A DNA stretch of 37,847 bases from Lachnospiraceae bacterium (GCA_030531245.1 JAUNOA010000015.1:1-37847); one strand, 5' to 3'. Positions 1 to 7,982 are shown, counted from the stretch's first letter. Made by a program: numbers and translations. The notes: generated by a model from the letters alone, not told the origin.

Positions 1-29
1 CCCCTCAAGATTGAGGGGCAGGGGAGTTG

Positions 30-50
30 AAGTGTCGAAGACACTTTTTT
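30..50 (+). terminator. Intrinsic terminator of an upstream gene
   Basis: A perfect 7-bp stem (AAGTGTC at 30-36, GACACTT at 40-46) with a GAA loop runs into a T tract. A second hairpin (CCCCTC at 1-6, GAGGGG at 13-18) lies just upstream. It probably ends a plus-strand gene that lies outside the window. Confidence 0.7.
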
Positions 51-119
51 ATTTTCAAAAAGAGTTTGTACGGGTATATATATAGGGCCGAAACCCTTGA
101 TCCATCAATATCTAGTGGC

Positions 120-149
120 TTTACCTCACTGCAAAAAACATGGTATAAT
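120..149 (+). promoter_or_regulatory. Predicted sigma-A promoter of the yaaA-parA-dnaB operon
   Basis: A TTTACC -35 element (120-125) and a consensus TATAAT -10 element (144-149) are separated by 18 bp. Transcription would start near 156, about 64 nt before yaaA. No other promoter-like sequence of this quality is visible before parA. Confidence 0.6.
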
Positions 150-160
150 TTCACTATCTA

Positions 161-205
161 CTAAGAAAAAGGCTGACGGTAATGCGTCTCCTTTTTTTAG
201 TCAGC
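161..205 (+). promoter_or_regulatory. Terminator-like hairpin in the yaaA leader, possible attenuator
   Basis: The arm at 161-172 (CTAAGAAAAAGG) pairs with CC plus a T run at 190-200, and an inner GACG/CGTC stem lies at 175-178 and 185-188. An alternative 6-bp pairing, GCTGAC (172-177) with GTCAGC (200-205), would break the terminator-like stem. It starts only about 5 nt after the predicted transcription start and ends just before the yaaA ribosome binding site. An attenuation role is inference; it matches no leader class I know. Confidence 0.35.
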
Positions 206-219
206 AGAGGATAATATAA

Positions 220-432
220 ATGCAGGAAATTGTTATAAAAGATGAATTTATCAAGCTGCAGCAGGCGCTACAGCTTTGCGGTGCATGCGGTTCGGGTGTC
301 GAAGCAAAGTACGAGATACTTGACGGCAATGTGCAGGTCAACGGAGAGACCGAACTCCGCAGAGGAAAAAAACTGAGAGAGGGTGACGAGTTCTCCTTCG
401 ACGGAAAACAATACAGAATAGTAACAAAGTAA
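220..432 (+). CDS. yaaA: S4-domain RNA-binding protein, YaaA/YbcJ family
   Basis: This 70-residue protein is a stand-alone S4 domain. The S4 fold binds structured RNA, usually rRNA, and in Firmicutes this family lies close to dnaN/recF near the replication origin. The sequence shows the family pattern: a start helix with IKL..AL, the loop GACGSGVEAK, a V.VNGE strand and a positively charged RRGKKLREGD segment. The start is supported by a purine-rich AGAGGA site about 8 nt upstream. It is the first gene of the operon, 22 nt before parA. Its placement next to parAB instead of recF is mildly unusual. The exact RNA target is unknown. Confidence 0.85.
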   Translation: MQEIVIKDEFIKLQQALQLCGACGSGVEAKYEILDGNVQVNGETELRRGKKLREGDEFSFDGKQYRIVTK

Positions 433-454
433 GCGGAATATCCGGGAGATAATA

Positions 455-1216
455 ATGAGCAGAATTATTGCAATTGCAAACCAGAAGGGAGGCGTCGGGA
501 AGACAACGACGTCTATCAATCTTGCAGCAGCGCTTGCGGAATCAGGCCAGAAGGTACTCGCCATAGATTTTGATCCGCAGGGCAACTTAAGCAGCGGTCT
601 CGGTGTCGGGAGAAATGATTTTGAAACCGGTGTGTATGAGCTGCTTATGGGCGAAGCCGATTTTGACAATGTGGTTACAAAGACATCTGTCGAAAATCTT
701 CTGCTCCTTCCGAGCGATATGAATCTGTCAGGTGCAGAGATAGAATTGCTTGACGCAGAGGAAAGGGAAAAGACATTAAAGAACTGTCTGGAGCCGGTCA
801 GAGATGATTTTGATTTTATTATTATCGACTGTCCGCCGTCGCTCAGCCTTCTTACGATCAATGCGCTTTCGGCAGCAGATTCGGTTATTGTTCCGATTCA
901 GTGTGAGTATTATGCTCTTGAGGGGCTGAGTCAGGTTATAAACACAATCGAACTCGTCCGTAAGAGACTGAATGAGAATCTGAGACTCGAGGGCGTGGTT
1001 TTCACCATGTTCGATGCGAGAATAAATTTAAGCCAGCAAGTAGTAGACAGCGTCAGGGCGGCACTACATGAGAGAATCTACGATACCATCATTCCGAGAA
1101 ACGTAAGGCTTGCGGAAGCCCCTTCACACGGAATGCCTGTAACTATGTACGACCCTTATTCCAAGGGTGCCGACAGTTACAGAAAACTTGCAGCAGAAGT
1201 ATTGGCTACAGAATAA
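455..1216 (+). CDS. parA: ParA/Soj chromosome-partitioning ATPase
   Basis: This 253-residue protein is a Walker-type ParA ATPase that works with ParB in origin segregation and controls DnaA activity in Bacillus-type bacteria. The deviant Walker A motif KGGVGKTT is at residues 11-18. The DFDPQG motif follows near residue 40 and the Walker B-like IIIDCPPSLS near residue 120. Its length is normal for chromosomal Soj and there is no N-terminal HTH, unlike plasmid ParA proteins that also repress their operon. The start follows a GGAGAT site. parB follows after 24 nt, as is usual for a chromosomal parAB pair. Confidence 0.95.
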   Translation: MSRIIAIANQKGGVGKTTTSINLAAALAESGQKVLAIDFDPQGNLSSGLGVGRNDFETGVYELLMGEADFDNVVTKTSVENLLLLPSDMNLSGAEIELLDAEEREKTLKNCLEPVRDDFDFIIIDCPPSLSLLTINALSAADSVIVPIQCEYYALEGLSQVINTIELVRKRLNENLRLEGVVFTMFDARINLSQQVVDSVRAALHERIYDTIIPRNVRLAEAPSHGMPVTMYDPYSKGADSYRKLAAEVLATE

Positions 1217-1240
1217 TAACATTGAAAGTAGGTTCCGGTT

Positions 1241-2149
1241 ATGGTAAAGAAGGGTCTTGGAAAAGGACTTGATGCTCTCTTCGGAGAGGAAAAGACAACA
1301 AACGCACAGCAGAAATATACACAGGCGCCCGATAGGAAATCTCTGGCTTCGGGCGAGGTGATGATAAAAGTTTCATCTATTGTACCGAATGCAAATCAGC
1401 CCAGGAAGACATTTAATCAGGATGCGATGGAAGAGCTCATAGCATCAGTCAAACAGCATGGAGTGGTTACCCCGCTTATCGTAAAGCGAGTAGGAGAGAA
1501 ATACGAAATCATCGCGGGCGAAAGAAGATGGAGAGCGTCTCAGGCGGCAGGAATCAAAGAAGTTCCGGTTGTTGTCCGTGATTACGATGATCAGAGTACA
1601 GCTGAGATAGCACTTATCGAAAACCTTCAGAGGGAAGATTTAAATGCAATCGAAGAAGCGCTTGCCTATCAGGAGCTGATAGAAAACTACCATCTCAGTC
1701 AGGAAGAAGTTGCAGGCAGAGTATCAAAAAGCAGATCGGCGATAACAAATGCGCTGCGCCTCCTCAAGCTGGATGCGGATGTTCGGGACATGGTTGCAGA
1801 CGGTGCCATTTCGGGAGGACATGCGAGAGCAATCCTCGGACTTTCCGATGCGGCCATGCAGAAAAAACTGGCGGAAGAAATCGTACAGAACAGGCTCAGT
1901 GTGCGCGAGACTGAGAAAAAAGTCAAATCACTGTCCAGAAATAATGCGCCGAAAACCCCAAAAGCGGGGCCGGACAGCAAATACGATATCTTTTATAAAG
2001 AGTATGAGAGTAAGATGCAGGATATGCTCGGAACGAAAGTTCACATTAACCGCAAAGACAATTCAAAGGGTCGTATAGAAATAGATTATTATTCACAGGC
2101 AGAACTTGAGAGGCTTATGGATCTGTTTAAGACCATCAGGGAGCAATAA
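1241..2149 (+). CDS. parB: ParB/Spo0J chromosome-partitioning protein
   Basis: This 302-residue protein is the DNA-binding and CTP-dependent clamp partner of ParA. It has the typical start MVKKGLGKGLDALFG, which contacts ParA. The ParB/sulfiredoxin-like nuclease fold follows, with the GERRWR box at 93-98 and ENLQRE at 127-132. A helix-turn-helix lies around 152-177 (LSQEEVAGRVSKSRSAITN), and a C-terminal dimerisation segment ends the protein. I found no consensus parS palindrome in the window, so its loading sites are probably elsewhere near the origin. The next gene starts directly after the stop codon, suggesting translational coupling. Confidence 0.95.
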   Translation: MVKKGLGKGLDALFGEEKTTNAQQKYTQAPDRKSLASGEVMIKVSSIVPNANQPRKTFNQDAMEELIASVKQHGVVTPLIVKRVGEKYEIIAGERRWRASQAAGIKEVPVVVRDYDDQSTAEIALIENLQREDLNAIEEALAYQELIENYHLSQEEVAGRVSKSRSAITNALRLLKLDADVRDMVADGAISGGHARAILGLSDAAMQKKLAEEIVQNRLSVRETEKKVKSLSRNNAPKTPKAGPDSKYDIFYKEYESKMQDMLGTKVHINRKDNSKGRIEIDYYSQAELERLMDLFKTIREQ

Positions 2150-2638
2150 ATGGGTATTACGGAATATCTTATTATCGGAATGACAGTCCTCGTCCTGATT
2201 CTTATAGGGCTGGTTGTCGGACTGTACATAAAGTATAAGAGAATCAACAGAGCATATGATAATTTCATGAGAGGGAGAAACGGAGTCAACCTTGAAGATA
2301 TTATCATGGATATAGAAGAAGATGTCCGGAAACTGGAAAGTGAAGATGAACAGAACAAGGAAGCCATAAGGCTTCTGAACAAGATGCTCAGGGCATCATT
2401 CCAGAAATTCGGAGTAGTCCATTACAATGCGTTCAAGGGAATGGGCGGAAATCTGAGTTTTGCGGTTGCAGTCCTGGATTATACAAATTCCGGGTTTATC
2501 CTTAATTCGGTGCATTCCAGAGAGGGCTGCTATGTTTATGTCAAGGCCGTTGACTGCGGAAAGACGGATATACTGCTGGGAGAAGAGGAACAGCAGTCGC
2601 TTGAGATGGCTCTTGGATATATGGAGAGGGAACAGTAA
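2150..2638 (+). CDS. DUF4446 family membrane-anchored protein
   Basis: This 162-residue protein has one N-terminal membrane segment (about residues 5-26, rich in Ile, Leu and Val), then a charged coiled-coil-like region (about 30-85) and a compact C-terminal domain. That domain includes the pattern FQKFGVVHYNAFKGMGGNLSF, which is typical of DUF4446 proteins encoded after parB in Clostridia. The function is unknown. Its constant place beside parB suggests a link to chromosome organisation or the cell envelope near the origin, but that is inference. The start codon abuts the parB stop, and the end overlaps the gdpP start by 1 nt (TAATG). Confidence 0.8.
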   Translation: MGITEYLIIGMTVLVLILIGLVVGLYIKYKRINRAYDNFMRGRNGVNLEDIIMDIEEDVRKLESEDEQNKEAIRLLNKMLRASFQKFGVVHYNAFKGMGGNLSFAVAVLDYTNSGFILNSVHSREGCYVYVKAVDCGKTDILLGEEEQQSLEMALGYMEREQ

Positions 2639-4650
2639 TGAACAAAGAAAAAAGCGCATCCGGAATACTCGGAAAATATCTCAGATGGCCGGTGCTTTTT
2701 ATTATCCTGATGGCTGCCGCTACTGTGGGAACATTCTTTTTGACGGACGATCAAAGATTAAGACTGCTTATGATAGCCGCTACGCTTATCGGTATTATTG
2801 CGGCAGCTGCGGTTTATCTTTATTACCGGTATTCTATAACAAAGTCGCTGGTCAATTTTGCACTTGATATGGATGAAGAGCAGGGAAGGCTGGCAAGGGA
2901 TCTGGATGTTCCGTATGCCCTTATGGACAAGGCGGGAAATTTTGTCTGGAAAAACGAGGCATTTGAAGAAGCGACGGGTGGAGAAAAAGCCGCCAGAAAA
3001 GATATTCAGACATTGTTTTCGGATATCGATGAAAATGTTATTTCAAAAATTGCAGAATCGGCAACATTTTCCGAAATAATACGTGACAAGACATTTAAAG
3101 TCATAATCCGCAGGACGCAGGTGGATGAAGAAACGGCATATGCGGTTTATCTGTATGATGAAACCGAACTTTATGCCATTACAAAAAAATACGATGATGA
3201 TACACAGATAGTAGGTCTTATGTATCTGGATAATTATGATGAGATTTCCAAGAGTATGGAGGAAGTCAAAAAATCCCTGCTGGTTGCATTGGTAGACAGG
3301 ACTGTCGGGAAATACATTGCCGATCTCGACGGAATCATCAGAAAACTGGAGACGGACAAGTATCTTTTTATAATCAAGAAAATGTATCTGTCGCAGCTGG
3401 AAGCGGAGAGATTCTCCATACTGGAAGAGGTCAAGAAGGTCAATATAGGTAACGAGCTGAAGGTTACCGTATCCATAGGAATCGGATATGATTCCGAGAG
3501 CTATGCGGAAAATCTTGACAATGCAAAGACTGCTATTGAGATGGCACTTGCCCGCGGAGGTGATCAGGCTGTAGTCAAAGAGGGCAAGGCAATACGCTAC
3601 TACGGAGGAAAGTCTCAGTCCATTGAAAAATCGACGAGAGTAAGAGCGAGAGTTAAAGCCGGAGCCTTCCGGGAAATTCTTGCGGAAAACAGCAGAGTAG
3701 TCATCATGGGGCACAAACTCATGGATATAGACTGCCTTGGGGCAGCTGTAGGAATATGGAAGACAGCGGCTTCATTAAGCAAACCCGGACATATTGTTCT
3801 CGGAGAGGCATCGGGATCTGTTCGGCAGATGATCGATCGTTTTCATACCAGCGATTATCCGGAGGATATGTTTGTTACGAAAGCACAGGCAATGGATCTT
3901 ATAGACGAGGGGACTGTTCTTGTAGTGGTGGATGTCAACAGGCCTTCTCTGACAGAAGCACCGGAGCTTATAGATATAGCGGATACTATAGTTGTTTTCG
4001 ATCACCATAGACAGGGAGTGGAAAGTATCGAACAGGCAACACTTTCATATATTGAGCCGTATGCATCCAGTGCCTGTGAGATGATCTCTGAAATAGTGCA
4101 GTATATCGATGACGATATCAGACTGAAAAGCTCCGAAGCAGATGCTATGTTCGCCGGTATCGCTGTTGATACTTATAATTTTACAAACCAGGCCGGAGTC
4201 AGAACCTTCGAAGCCGCAGCATATTTAAGAAAGAACGGCGCGGATGTCACCAGGGTCAGAAAGCTGTTCAGAGACAGTCTGGAGGACTACCGGGCAAAAG
4301 CGGAAGCAATCCATATGGCGGAAGTATTCGAAGGAGCATTTGCTATCTCCGAATGCAACGGTGAAGGGCTCGAAAGCCCTACTATCATCGGGGCCCAGGC
4401 AGCCAACGAACTTCTTGATATTGAAGGAGTAAAGGCAAGCTTTGTATTCACTAAATTCAGAGATCAGATTTTTGTCAGTGCAAGATCGATTGATGAAGTA
4501 AATGTTCAGATAATAATGGAGAAAATGGGAGGCGGAGGTCACAGGAGCATCGCGGGAACACAGTTAAGAGATGTCACCGTGAAAGAAGGAATGGATCAGC
4601 TCAAAGAACTTCTGACCGATATGATAAAGAAAGGAGAACTGGACGTATGA
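2638..4650 (+). CDS. gdpP: GdpP-type c-di-AMP phosphodiesterase (PAS/degenerate GGDEF/DHH-DHHA1)
   Basis: This 670-residue membrane protein hydrolyses cyclic di-AMP in the cytoplasm and so influences potassium and cell-wall homeostasis. Two membrane helices lie at about 16-35 and 42-62. A PAS-like domain (about 75-180) and a degenerate GGDEF region (about 180-310) follow. The DHH phosphoesterase domain has GHKLMDIDCLGAA near 358-370 and VVFDHHRQG around 460. The DHHA1 domain has the GGGGHR motif near 632. The length and domain order match Bacillus GdpP/YybT. Its stop overlaps the rplI start by 4 nt. The gdpP-rplI-dnaB order is common in Firmicutes. Confidence 0.93.
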   Translation: MNKEKSASGILGKYLRWPVLFIILMAAATVGTFFLTDDQRLRLLMIAATLIGIIAAAAVYLYYRYSITKSLVNFALDMDEEQGRLARDLDVPYALMDKAGNFVWKNEAFEEATGGEKAARKDIQTLFSDIDENVISKIAESATFSEIIRDKTFKVIIRRTQVDEETAYAVYLYDETELYAITKKYDDDTQIVGLMYLDNYDEISKSMEEVKKSLLVALVDRTVGKYIADLDGIIRKLETDKYLFIIKKMYLSQLEAERFSILEEVKKVNIGNELKVTVSIGIGYDSESYAENLDNAKTAIEMALARGGDQAVVKEGKAIRYYGGKSQSIEKSTRVRARVKAGAFREILAENSRVVIMGHKLMDIDCLGAAVGIWKTAASLSKPGHIVLGEASGSVRQMIDRFHTSDYPEDMFVTKAQAMDLIDEGTVLVVVDVNRPSLTEAPELIDIADTIVVFDHHRQGVESIEQATLSYIEPYASSACEMISEIVQYIDDDIRLKSSEADAMFAGIAVDTYNFTNQAGVRTFEAAAYLRKNGADVTRVRKLFRDSLEDYRAKAEAIHMAEVFEGAFAISECNGEGLESPTIIGAQAANELLDIEGVKASFVFTKFRDQIFVSARSIDEVNVQIIMEKMGGGGHRSIAGTQLRDVTVKEGMDQLKELLTDMIKKGELDV

Positions 4651-5090
4651 AAGTAGTTCTTTTACAGGATGTAAAAGCCCTGGGCAAAAAAGGAGATGTT
4701 GTTGAAGTCAGCGAGGGATATGCAAGAAATTTCCTTCTCGGAAAGAAATATGCCGTTGAAGCGACAACAGCGAACCTTAATACTCTGAAACTTCAGAAAG
4801 CAAACGCAGACAGGATAGCAGCTGAGCAGCTTGCGGAGGCACAGGAAACGGCAGATAAGCTTTCGAAGGTTACGGCAACAGTTGCCATAAAAGCCGGGGA
4901 AAACGGAAAAACTTTCGGGTCGGTCTCATCCAGAGAAATCGCGCAGGAACTTGAAAAGCAGGGAATCATCATTGATAAAAAGAAAATCGTGCTTCCCGAA
5001 GCCATCAAGGAATTCGGAGAGTATGACATAAAGGTTAAGCTTCACAAGGAAGTGGCTGCTTCAGTAAAAGTCAATGTGGTAGAAGAATAA
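4647..5090 (+). CDS. rplI: 50S ribosomal protein L9
   Basis: This 147-residue protein is ribosomal protein L9, which binds 23S rRNA near the L1 stalk and helps keep the reading frame. The N-terminal signature (MKVVLLQDVKALGKKGDVVE, then EGYARNFL) is complete. A long connecting helix and the C-terminal domain (with GKTFGSVSSREIAQEL) follow. The gene overlaps gdpP by 4 nt, and its last base is shared with the dnaB start, so the three genes are probably translationally coupled. Confidence 0.97.
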   Translation: MKVVLLQDVKALGKKGDVVEVSEGYARNFLLGKKYAVEATTANLNTLKLQKANADRIAAEQLAEAQETADKLSKVTATVAIKAGENGKTFGSVSSREIAQELEKQGIIIDKKKIVLPEAIKEFGEYDIKVKLHKEVAASVKVNVVEE

Positions 5091-6427
5091 TGGAAGAAAC
5101 ATTGTTAAAAAGAATACTTCCTCACAGTATAGAAGCAGAGCAGAGCGTAATCGGATCCATGCTGATGGATAAAGACGCAATTCCTGCTGCTGTTGATATT
5201 CTGAATAAGGAAGATTTCTATTCAACTCAATACGGAATAATGTTTGAGTGTATGGTGGAGCTTTTTAATGAAGCCAAGCCGATAGACCTTATTACCGTGC
5301 AGAACCGTCTGAAGGAAAAAGATGTTCCTCCGGAGGTGGCGAGTCTTGAAGCTGTTAAAGACATCATCAGTGCGGTACCTACATCTGCAAACATTAAAAC
5401 CTATGCCAATATCGTCCACGACAAGGCCGTGATGAGGAGACTCATACGTACCAGTGAGGATATTGCCAACAGTTGTTATGCAGGAAAAGAGCCGCTGGAT
5501 GAGATTCTGGAGGAAACCGAAAAGAATATTTTCAGAGTAGTTCAGCAGAAGAGCCATTCTGAACTGGTCCCGATAGGGGAAGTTGCCGAAAAGGTACTCG
5601 GTAAAATCGAAAAGGCAAGCAAGACCAAAGAGAAAATCACGGGAATTCCGACAGGATTCAGCGATCTTGATTATATGACGAGCGGCTTCCAGCCATCGGA
5701 TCTGGTGCTTGTTGCAGCACGTCCTTCAATGGGCAAGACCGCACTCGTTTTAAATATCGTAAGACATGTGGCCATGAAGAAAAAGAGACCGTGCATGGTT
5801 TTCTCCCTGGAAATGAGCAAAGAACAGCTGGTAAACCGTCTGCTGAGCATGGAGTCGGATATCAATTCACAGAAACTCCGTACGGGAGAACTCGGAGATG
5901 CAGACTGGGAACAGCTGGTTCAGGCTGTTATGGAAGTAAGCAATTCGCCGATAGTGATAGATGACACACCGGGAATCACGGTTACCGAGTTAAGAAGTAA
6001 ATGCAGAAAGATCAAACTTGAAAAAGGTCTGGATCTCATCGTAATCGATTATCTGCAGCTTATGAGCGGAAACGGAAAAAGGAGCGAGAACCGTCAGCAG
6101 GAAGTATCGGAGATTTCAAGAAATCTCAAGGCATTGGCCAGAGAGATGGAATGCCCGGTAATCGCACTTTCTCAGCTTTCACGAGCCCCGGATCAGAGAC
6201 CGGATCACAGACCGCAGCTGTCGGATCTTCGTGAGTCCGGCGCTATCGAGCAGGATGCGGATATTGTAATGTTCATATACAGAGATGAGAGATACAATCC
6301 GGATACGGAACATCCCGGTGAGGCAGAGCTGATAGTGGCCAAGCAGCGTAACGGCCCTACGGGAACGGTAAATCTCGTCTGGAGAGAAGATACAACCAAG
6401 TTTGTCAGTATGGCAAAGAACAGATAG
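5090..6427 (+). CDS. dnaB: Replicative DNA helicase DnaB (DnaC in Bacillus naming)
   Basis: This 445-residue protein is the hexameric replicative helicase. The N-terminal primase-interacting domain starts with LPHSIEAEQSVIGSML. The RecA-like motor domain begins near residue 180 with GIPTGFSDLDYMTSGFQPSD. Walker A is ARPSMGKTA near 211-219 and Walker B is IVIDYLQLM near 316. The C-terminal signature RESGAIEQDADIVMFIYR is present. No intein or insertion interrupts the P-loop. It is the last gene of the operon and is followed within 6 nt by a strong terminator. Confidence 0.97.
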   Translation: MEETLLKRILPHSIEAEQSVIGSMLMDKDAIPAAVDILNKEDFYSTQYGIMFECMVELFNEAKPIDLITVQNRLKEKDVPPEVASLEAVKDIISAVPTSANIKTYANIVHDKAVMRRLIRTSEDIANSCYAGKEPLDEILEETEKNIFRVVQQKSHSELVPIGEVAEKVLGKIEKASKTKEKITGIPTGFSDLDYMTSGFQPSDLVLVAARPSMGKTALVLNIVRHVAMKKKRPCMVFSLEMSKEQLVNRLLSMESDINSQKLRTGELGDADWEQLVQAVMEVSNSPIVIDDTPGITVTELRSKCRKIKLEKGLDLIVIDYLQLMSGNGKRSENRQQEVSEISRNLKALAREMECPVIALSQLSRAPDQRPDHRPQLSDLRESGAIEQDADIVMFIYRDERYNPDTEHPGEAELIVAKQRNGPTGTVNLVWREDTTKFVSMAKNR

Positions 6428-6432
6428 TCAAA

Positions 6433-6465
6433 AAATTACCGGACACTTATTGTGTCCGGTAATTT
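6433..6465. terminator. Bidirectional intrinsic terminator after dnaB
   Basis: A perfect 14-bp stem (6433-6446 with 6452-6465) with a TTATT loop contains the core ACCGGACAC/GTGTCCGGT. A-T pairs at the base give T runs on both strands, so it can end dnaB from the left and the converging minus-strand cyclophilin operon from the right. Confidence 0.85.
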
Positions 6466-6608
6466 GTCTTAACAGGCAGCATCTTATCCGGAACCGTTTT
6501 TACCCGATCAGTTTCCGAATACTCTATCAGCGTTAATGCCCACTCTCCGATCTGCTTTTTTATAGTATATTCCTGTCCGTTTGCGAGTTCACGAACTTTT
6601 GCAAACAA
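6447..6608 (-). CDS. Possible small ORF or gene remnant after the cyclophilin gene
   Basis: An open frame of 53 codons begins with TTG two bases after the cyclophilin stop and ends inside the terminator hairpin. The peptide looks protein-like (for example RELANGQEYTIKKQIGEW and LIEYSETDR). The segment just after the start loosely recalls DUF1413-type small proteins. There is no good ribosome binding site, and an in-frame TAA lies close upstream. It may be a translationally coupled small protein or the 3' remnant of a lost gene. I cannot assign a function. Confidence 0.25.
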   Translation of the reverse strand: MFAKVRELANGQEYTIKKQIGEWALTLIEYSETDRVKTVPDKMLPVKTNYRTQ

Positions 6609-6609
6609 A

Positions 6610-7251
6610 TCATCGAATGGTTATACTCTCAATAATCGGCTGATTCTCCGCCGGGATAGTACCATTGTTATCCACAGGTTTGGCATCTTCGCAAATCTTA
6701 TCTACAACATCCATGCCCTCTGTCACACAGCCGAATGCAGCATACTGACCGTCAAGAAATTGATTATCCTTATGCACGATAAAGAACTGAGAACTTGCGC
6801 TGTTATAATCGGACCCGCGTGCCATAGAAATAGTTCCTGCAACATGTGATATCGGATTGTCCCATCCGTTATCAGCGAACTCTCCCTTTATGCAGGTATC
6901 TGAACCTCCGCTGCCTGTTCCGGTCGGATCTCCGCCCTGCATCATAAAACCGCTTATGATTCTGTGAAATGTGAGTCCGTCATAAAAGCCACTTGCTGTA
7001 AGCCTGAGAAAATTGTCGACAGTTTCAGGTGCTGCGTCGTGATCAAGCTTTACTGTAATGGTTCCGTAATCACGAATCTTAATATCCACGTATTCCCCTT
7101 CCGGTGTAACCGGAACAGTTTCTTTTACTTCCGCTGTTGTTTCTTCTGCTGTTTCTGTCTCTGTCGCTTCTGCTTTCCCTGATCCACAGGCTGTGATAAC
7201 TGAAAGGACTAAAACCACAATCATTAATGCCAATGCTTTTTTCATATTCAA
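6610..7251 (-). CDS. Cyclophilin-type peptidyl-prolyl cis-trans isomerase, lipoprotein
   Basis: This 213-residue protein has a lipoprotein signal peptide with lipobox ITAC (Cys22), so it should be anchored outside the membrane. A Glu/Thr/Ala-rich linker (about 26-50) leads to a cyclophilin domain (about 52-213). Family motifs include FHRIISGFMMQGGDPTGTGSGG, SASSQFFIVH and the FGCVTEGMDVVDKI end. It should isomerise prolyl bonds in exported proteins. The start has an AAGGAGAG site. The upstream GNAT gene ends 17 nt away on the same strand, so the two are probably co-transcribed, although a functional link is not obvious. Confidence 0.9.
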   Translation of the reverse strand: MNMKKALALMIVVLVLSVITACGSGKAEATETETAEETTAEVKETVPVTPEGEYVDIKIRDYGTITVKLDHDAAPETVDNFLRLTASGFYDGLTFHRIISGFMMQGGDPTGTGSGGSDTCIKGEFADNGWDNPISHVAGTISMARGSDYNSASSQFFIVHKDNQFLDGQYAAFGCVTEGMDVVDKICEDAKPVDNNGTIPAENQPIIESITIR

Positions 7252-7268
7252 TACTCTCCTTGCTGTTT

Positions 7269-7730
7269 TTATAGTGTTTTCAAAGTGTTTCCCGTAATTC
7301 TGTATACTGTCCAGTCACTCATAGGTTCAGCACCCATAGATTTGTAAAAATCTATGCTTGGCTTATTCCAGTCAAGGCACCACCATTCAAGTCTTCCGCA
7401 GCCGCGGCTGACGGCGATTTCCGCAAGTTTGGTAAGGAGTCCCTTGCCGTAGCCTTTACCCCTGTATTCCGGTAATACAAACAGATCCTCAAGATATATT
7501 CCCGGTCTTCCGAGGAAAGTGGAGAAATTATGGAAGAACAGAGCGAATCCAACTTCTTTTTCCTCTTCCAATGCAAAGATCACTTCTGCTTTCTTTTTGT
7601 CGAAGATCCATTCTTTAAGTAATTCAGGCGTAGCAACGACCTGGTCTGACATATGCTCATATTCTGCCAGGGCTTTAATGAAATCAAGTATAAGAGCTGC
7701 GTCTTCTGCTTCTGCAAATCTATAATTCAT
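7269..7730 (-). CDS. GNAT acetyltransferase, diamine/spermidine acetyltransferase-like
   Basis: This 153-residue protein is a GCN5-related N-acetyltransferase. The acetyl-CoA binding motif is LPEYRGKGYGKGLL near residues 97-110. The pattern F.NFSTFLGRPGIYLEDLFV before it and LEWWCLDWNKPSIDFYKSMGA after it match the spermidine/spermine (SSAT) and thialysine acetyltransferase branch. The likely substrate is a polyamine or small amine, but this rests on family resemblance alone. A GGAGG site lies 11 nt before the ATG. It is the first gene of a two-gene minus-strand unit with the cyclophilin lipoprotein. Confidence 0.85.
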   Translation of the reverse strand: MNYRFAEAEDAALILDFIKALAEYEHMSDQVVATPELLKEWIFDKKKAEVIFALEEEKEVGFALFFHNFSTFLGRPGIYLEDLFVLPEYRGKGYGKGLLTKLAEIAVSRGCGRLEWWCLDWNKPSIDFYKSMGAEPMSDWTVYRITGNTLKTL

Positions 7731-7874
7731 TCTTGTCTTTTCCTCCGGATTTTATTTTATCAGATAATATTTCTAAAAAAGTACCATTCCGAAATATGAA
7801 ACTGTATCTTTTCCGTTTATGTACTTTAGTTCTGTATACAGAAAAGTCATAAAACTTTGTTTCTGACTTCATAT

Positions 7875-7935
7875 TGAAGACAAACCAGGCATGAAAATCG
7901 CTTAAAAACGATTCTCAAAACCTGGTTTGTCTTCA
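7875..7935. repeat. 61-bp interrupted palindrome with an inner hairpin
   Basis: Perfect 15-bp arms (TGAAGACAAACCAGG at 7875-7889, its complement at 7921-7935) flank a 31-nt loop. The loop holds a second stem, AATCG (7896-7900) with CGATT (7909-7913). It lies between the ferredoxin 3' end and the GNAT 5' region. No T run follows on either strand directly, so it is not a normal terminator. A small mobile-element remnant or a structured RNA are both possible. Confidence 0.6.
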
Positions 7936-7940
7936 GTCTG

Positions 7941-7970
7941 ACCGGACACTTTTTGTGACCGGTGATTTTT
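7941..7970 (+). terminator. Terminator-like hairpin related to the dnaB terminator
   Basis: ACCGGACAC and GTGACCGGT pair with one mismatch around a TTTTT loop, and GATTTTTT follows on the plus strand. The core is nearly the same as that of the terminator at 6433-6465. No plus-strand gene directly upstream needs it. On the minus strand it lies just after the ferredoxin stop codon and could fold there as well. Confidence 0.45.
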
Positions 7971-7982
7971 TAACTATTGTAA

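Noticed and set aside
1..2149. parS or oriC elements near parAB
   Set aside because: I looked for the TGTTTCACGTGAAACA-type palindrome and clustered DnaA boxes and saw none in the window.
3043..3714. 223-codon minus-strand frame inside gdpP
   Set aside because: It is fully antisense to the conserved gdpP coding region, lacks a ribosome binding site and has an unnatural composition.
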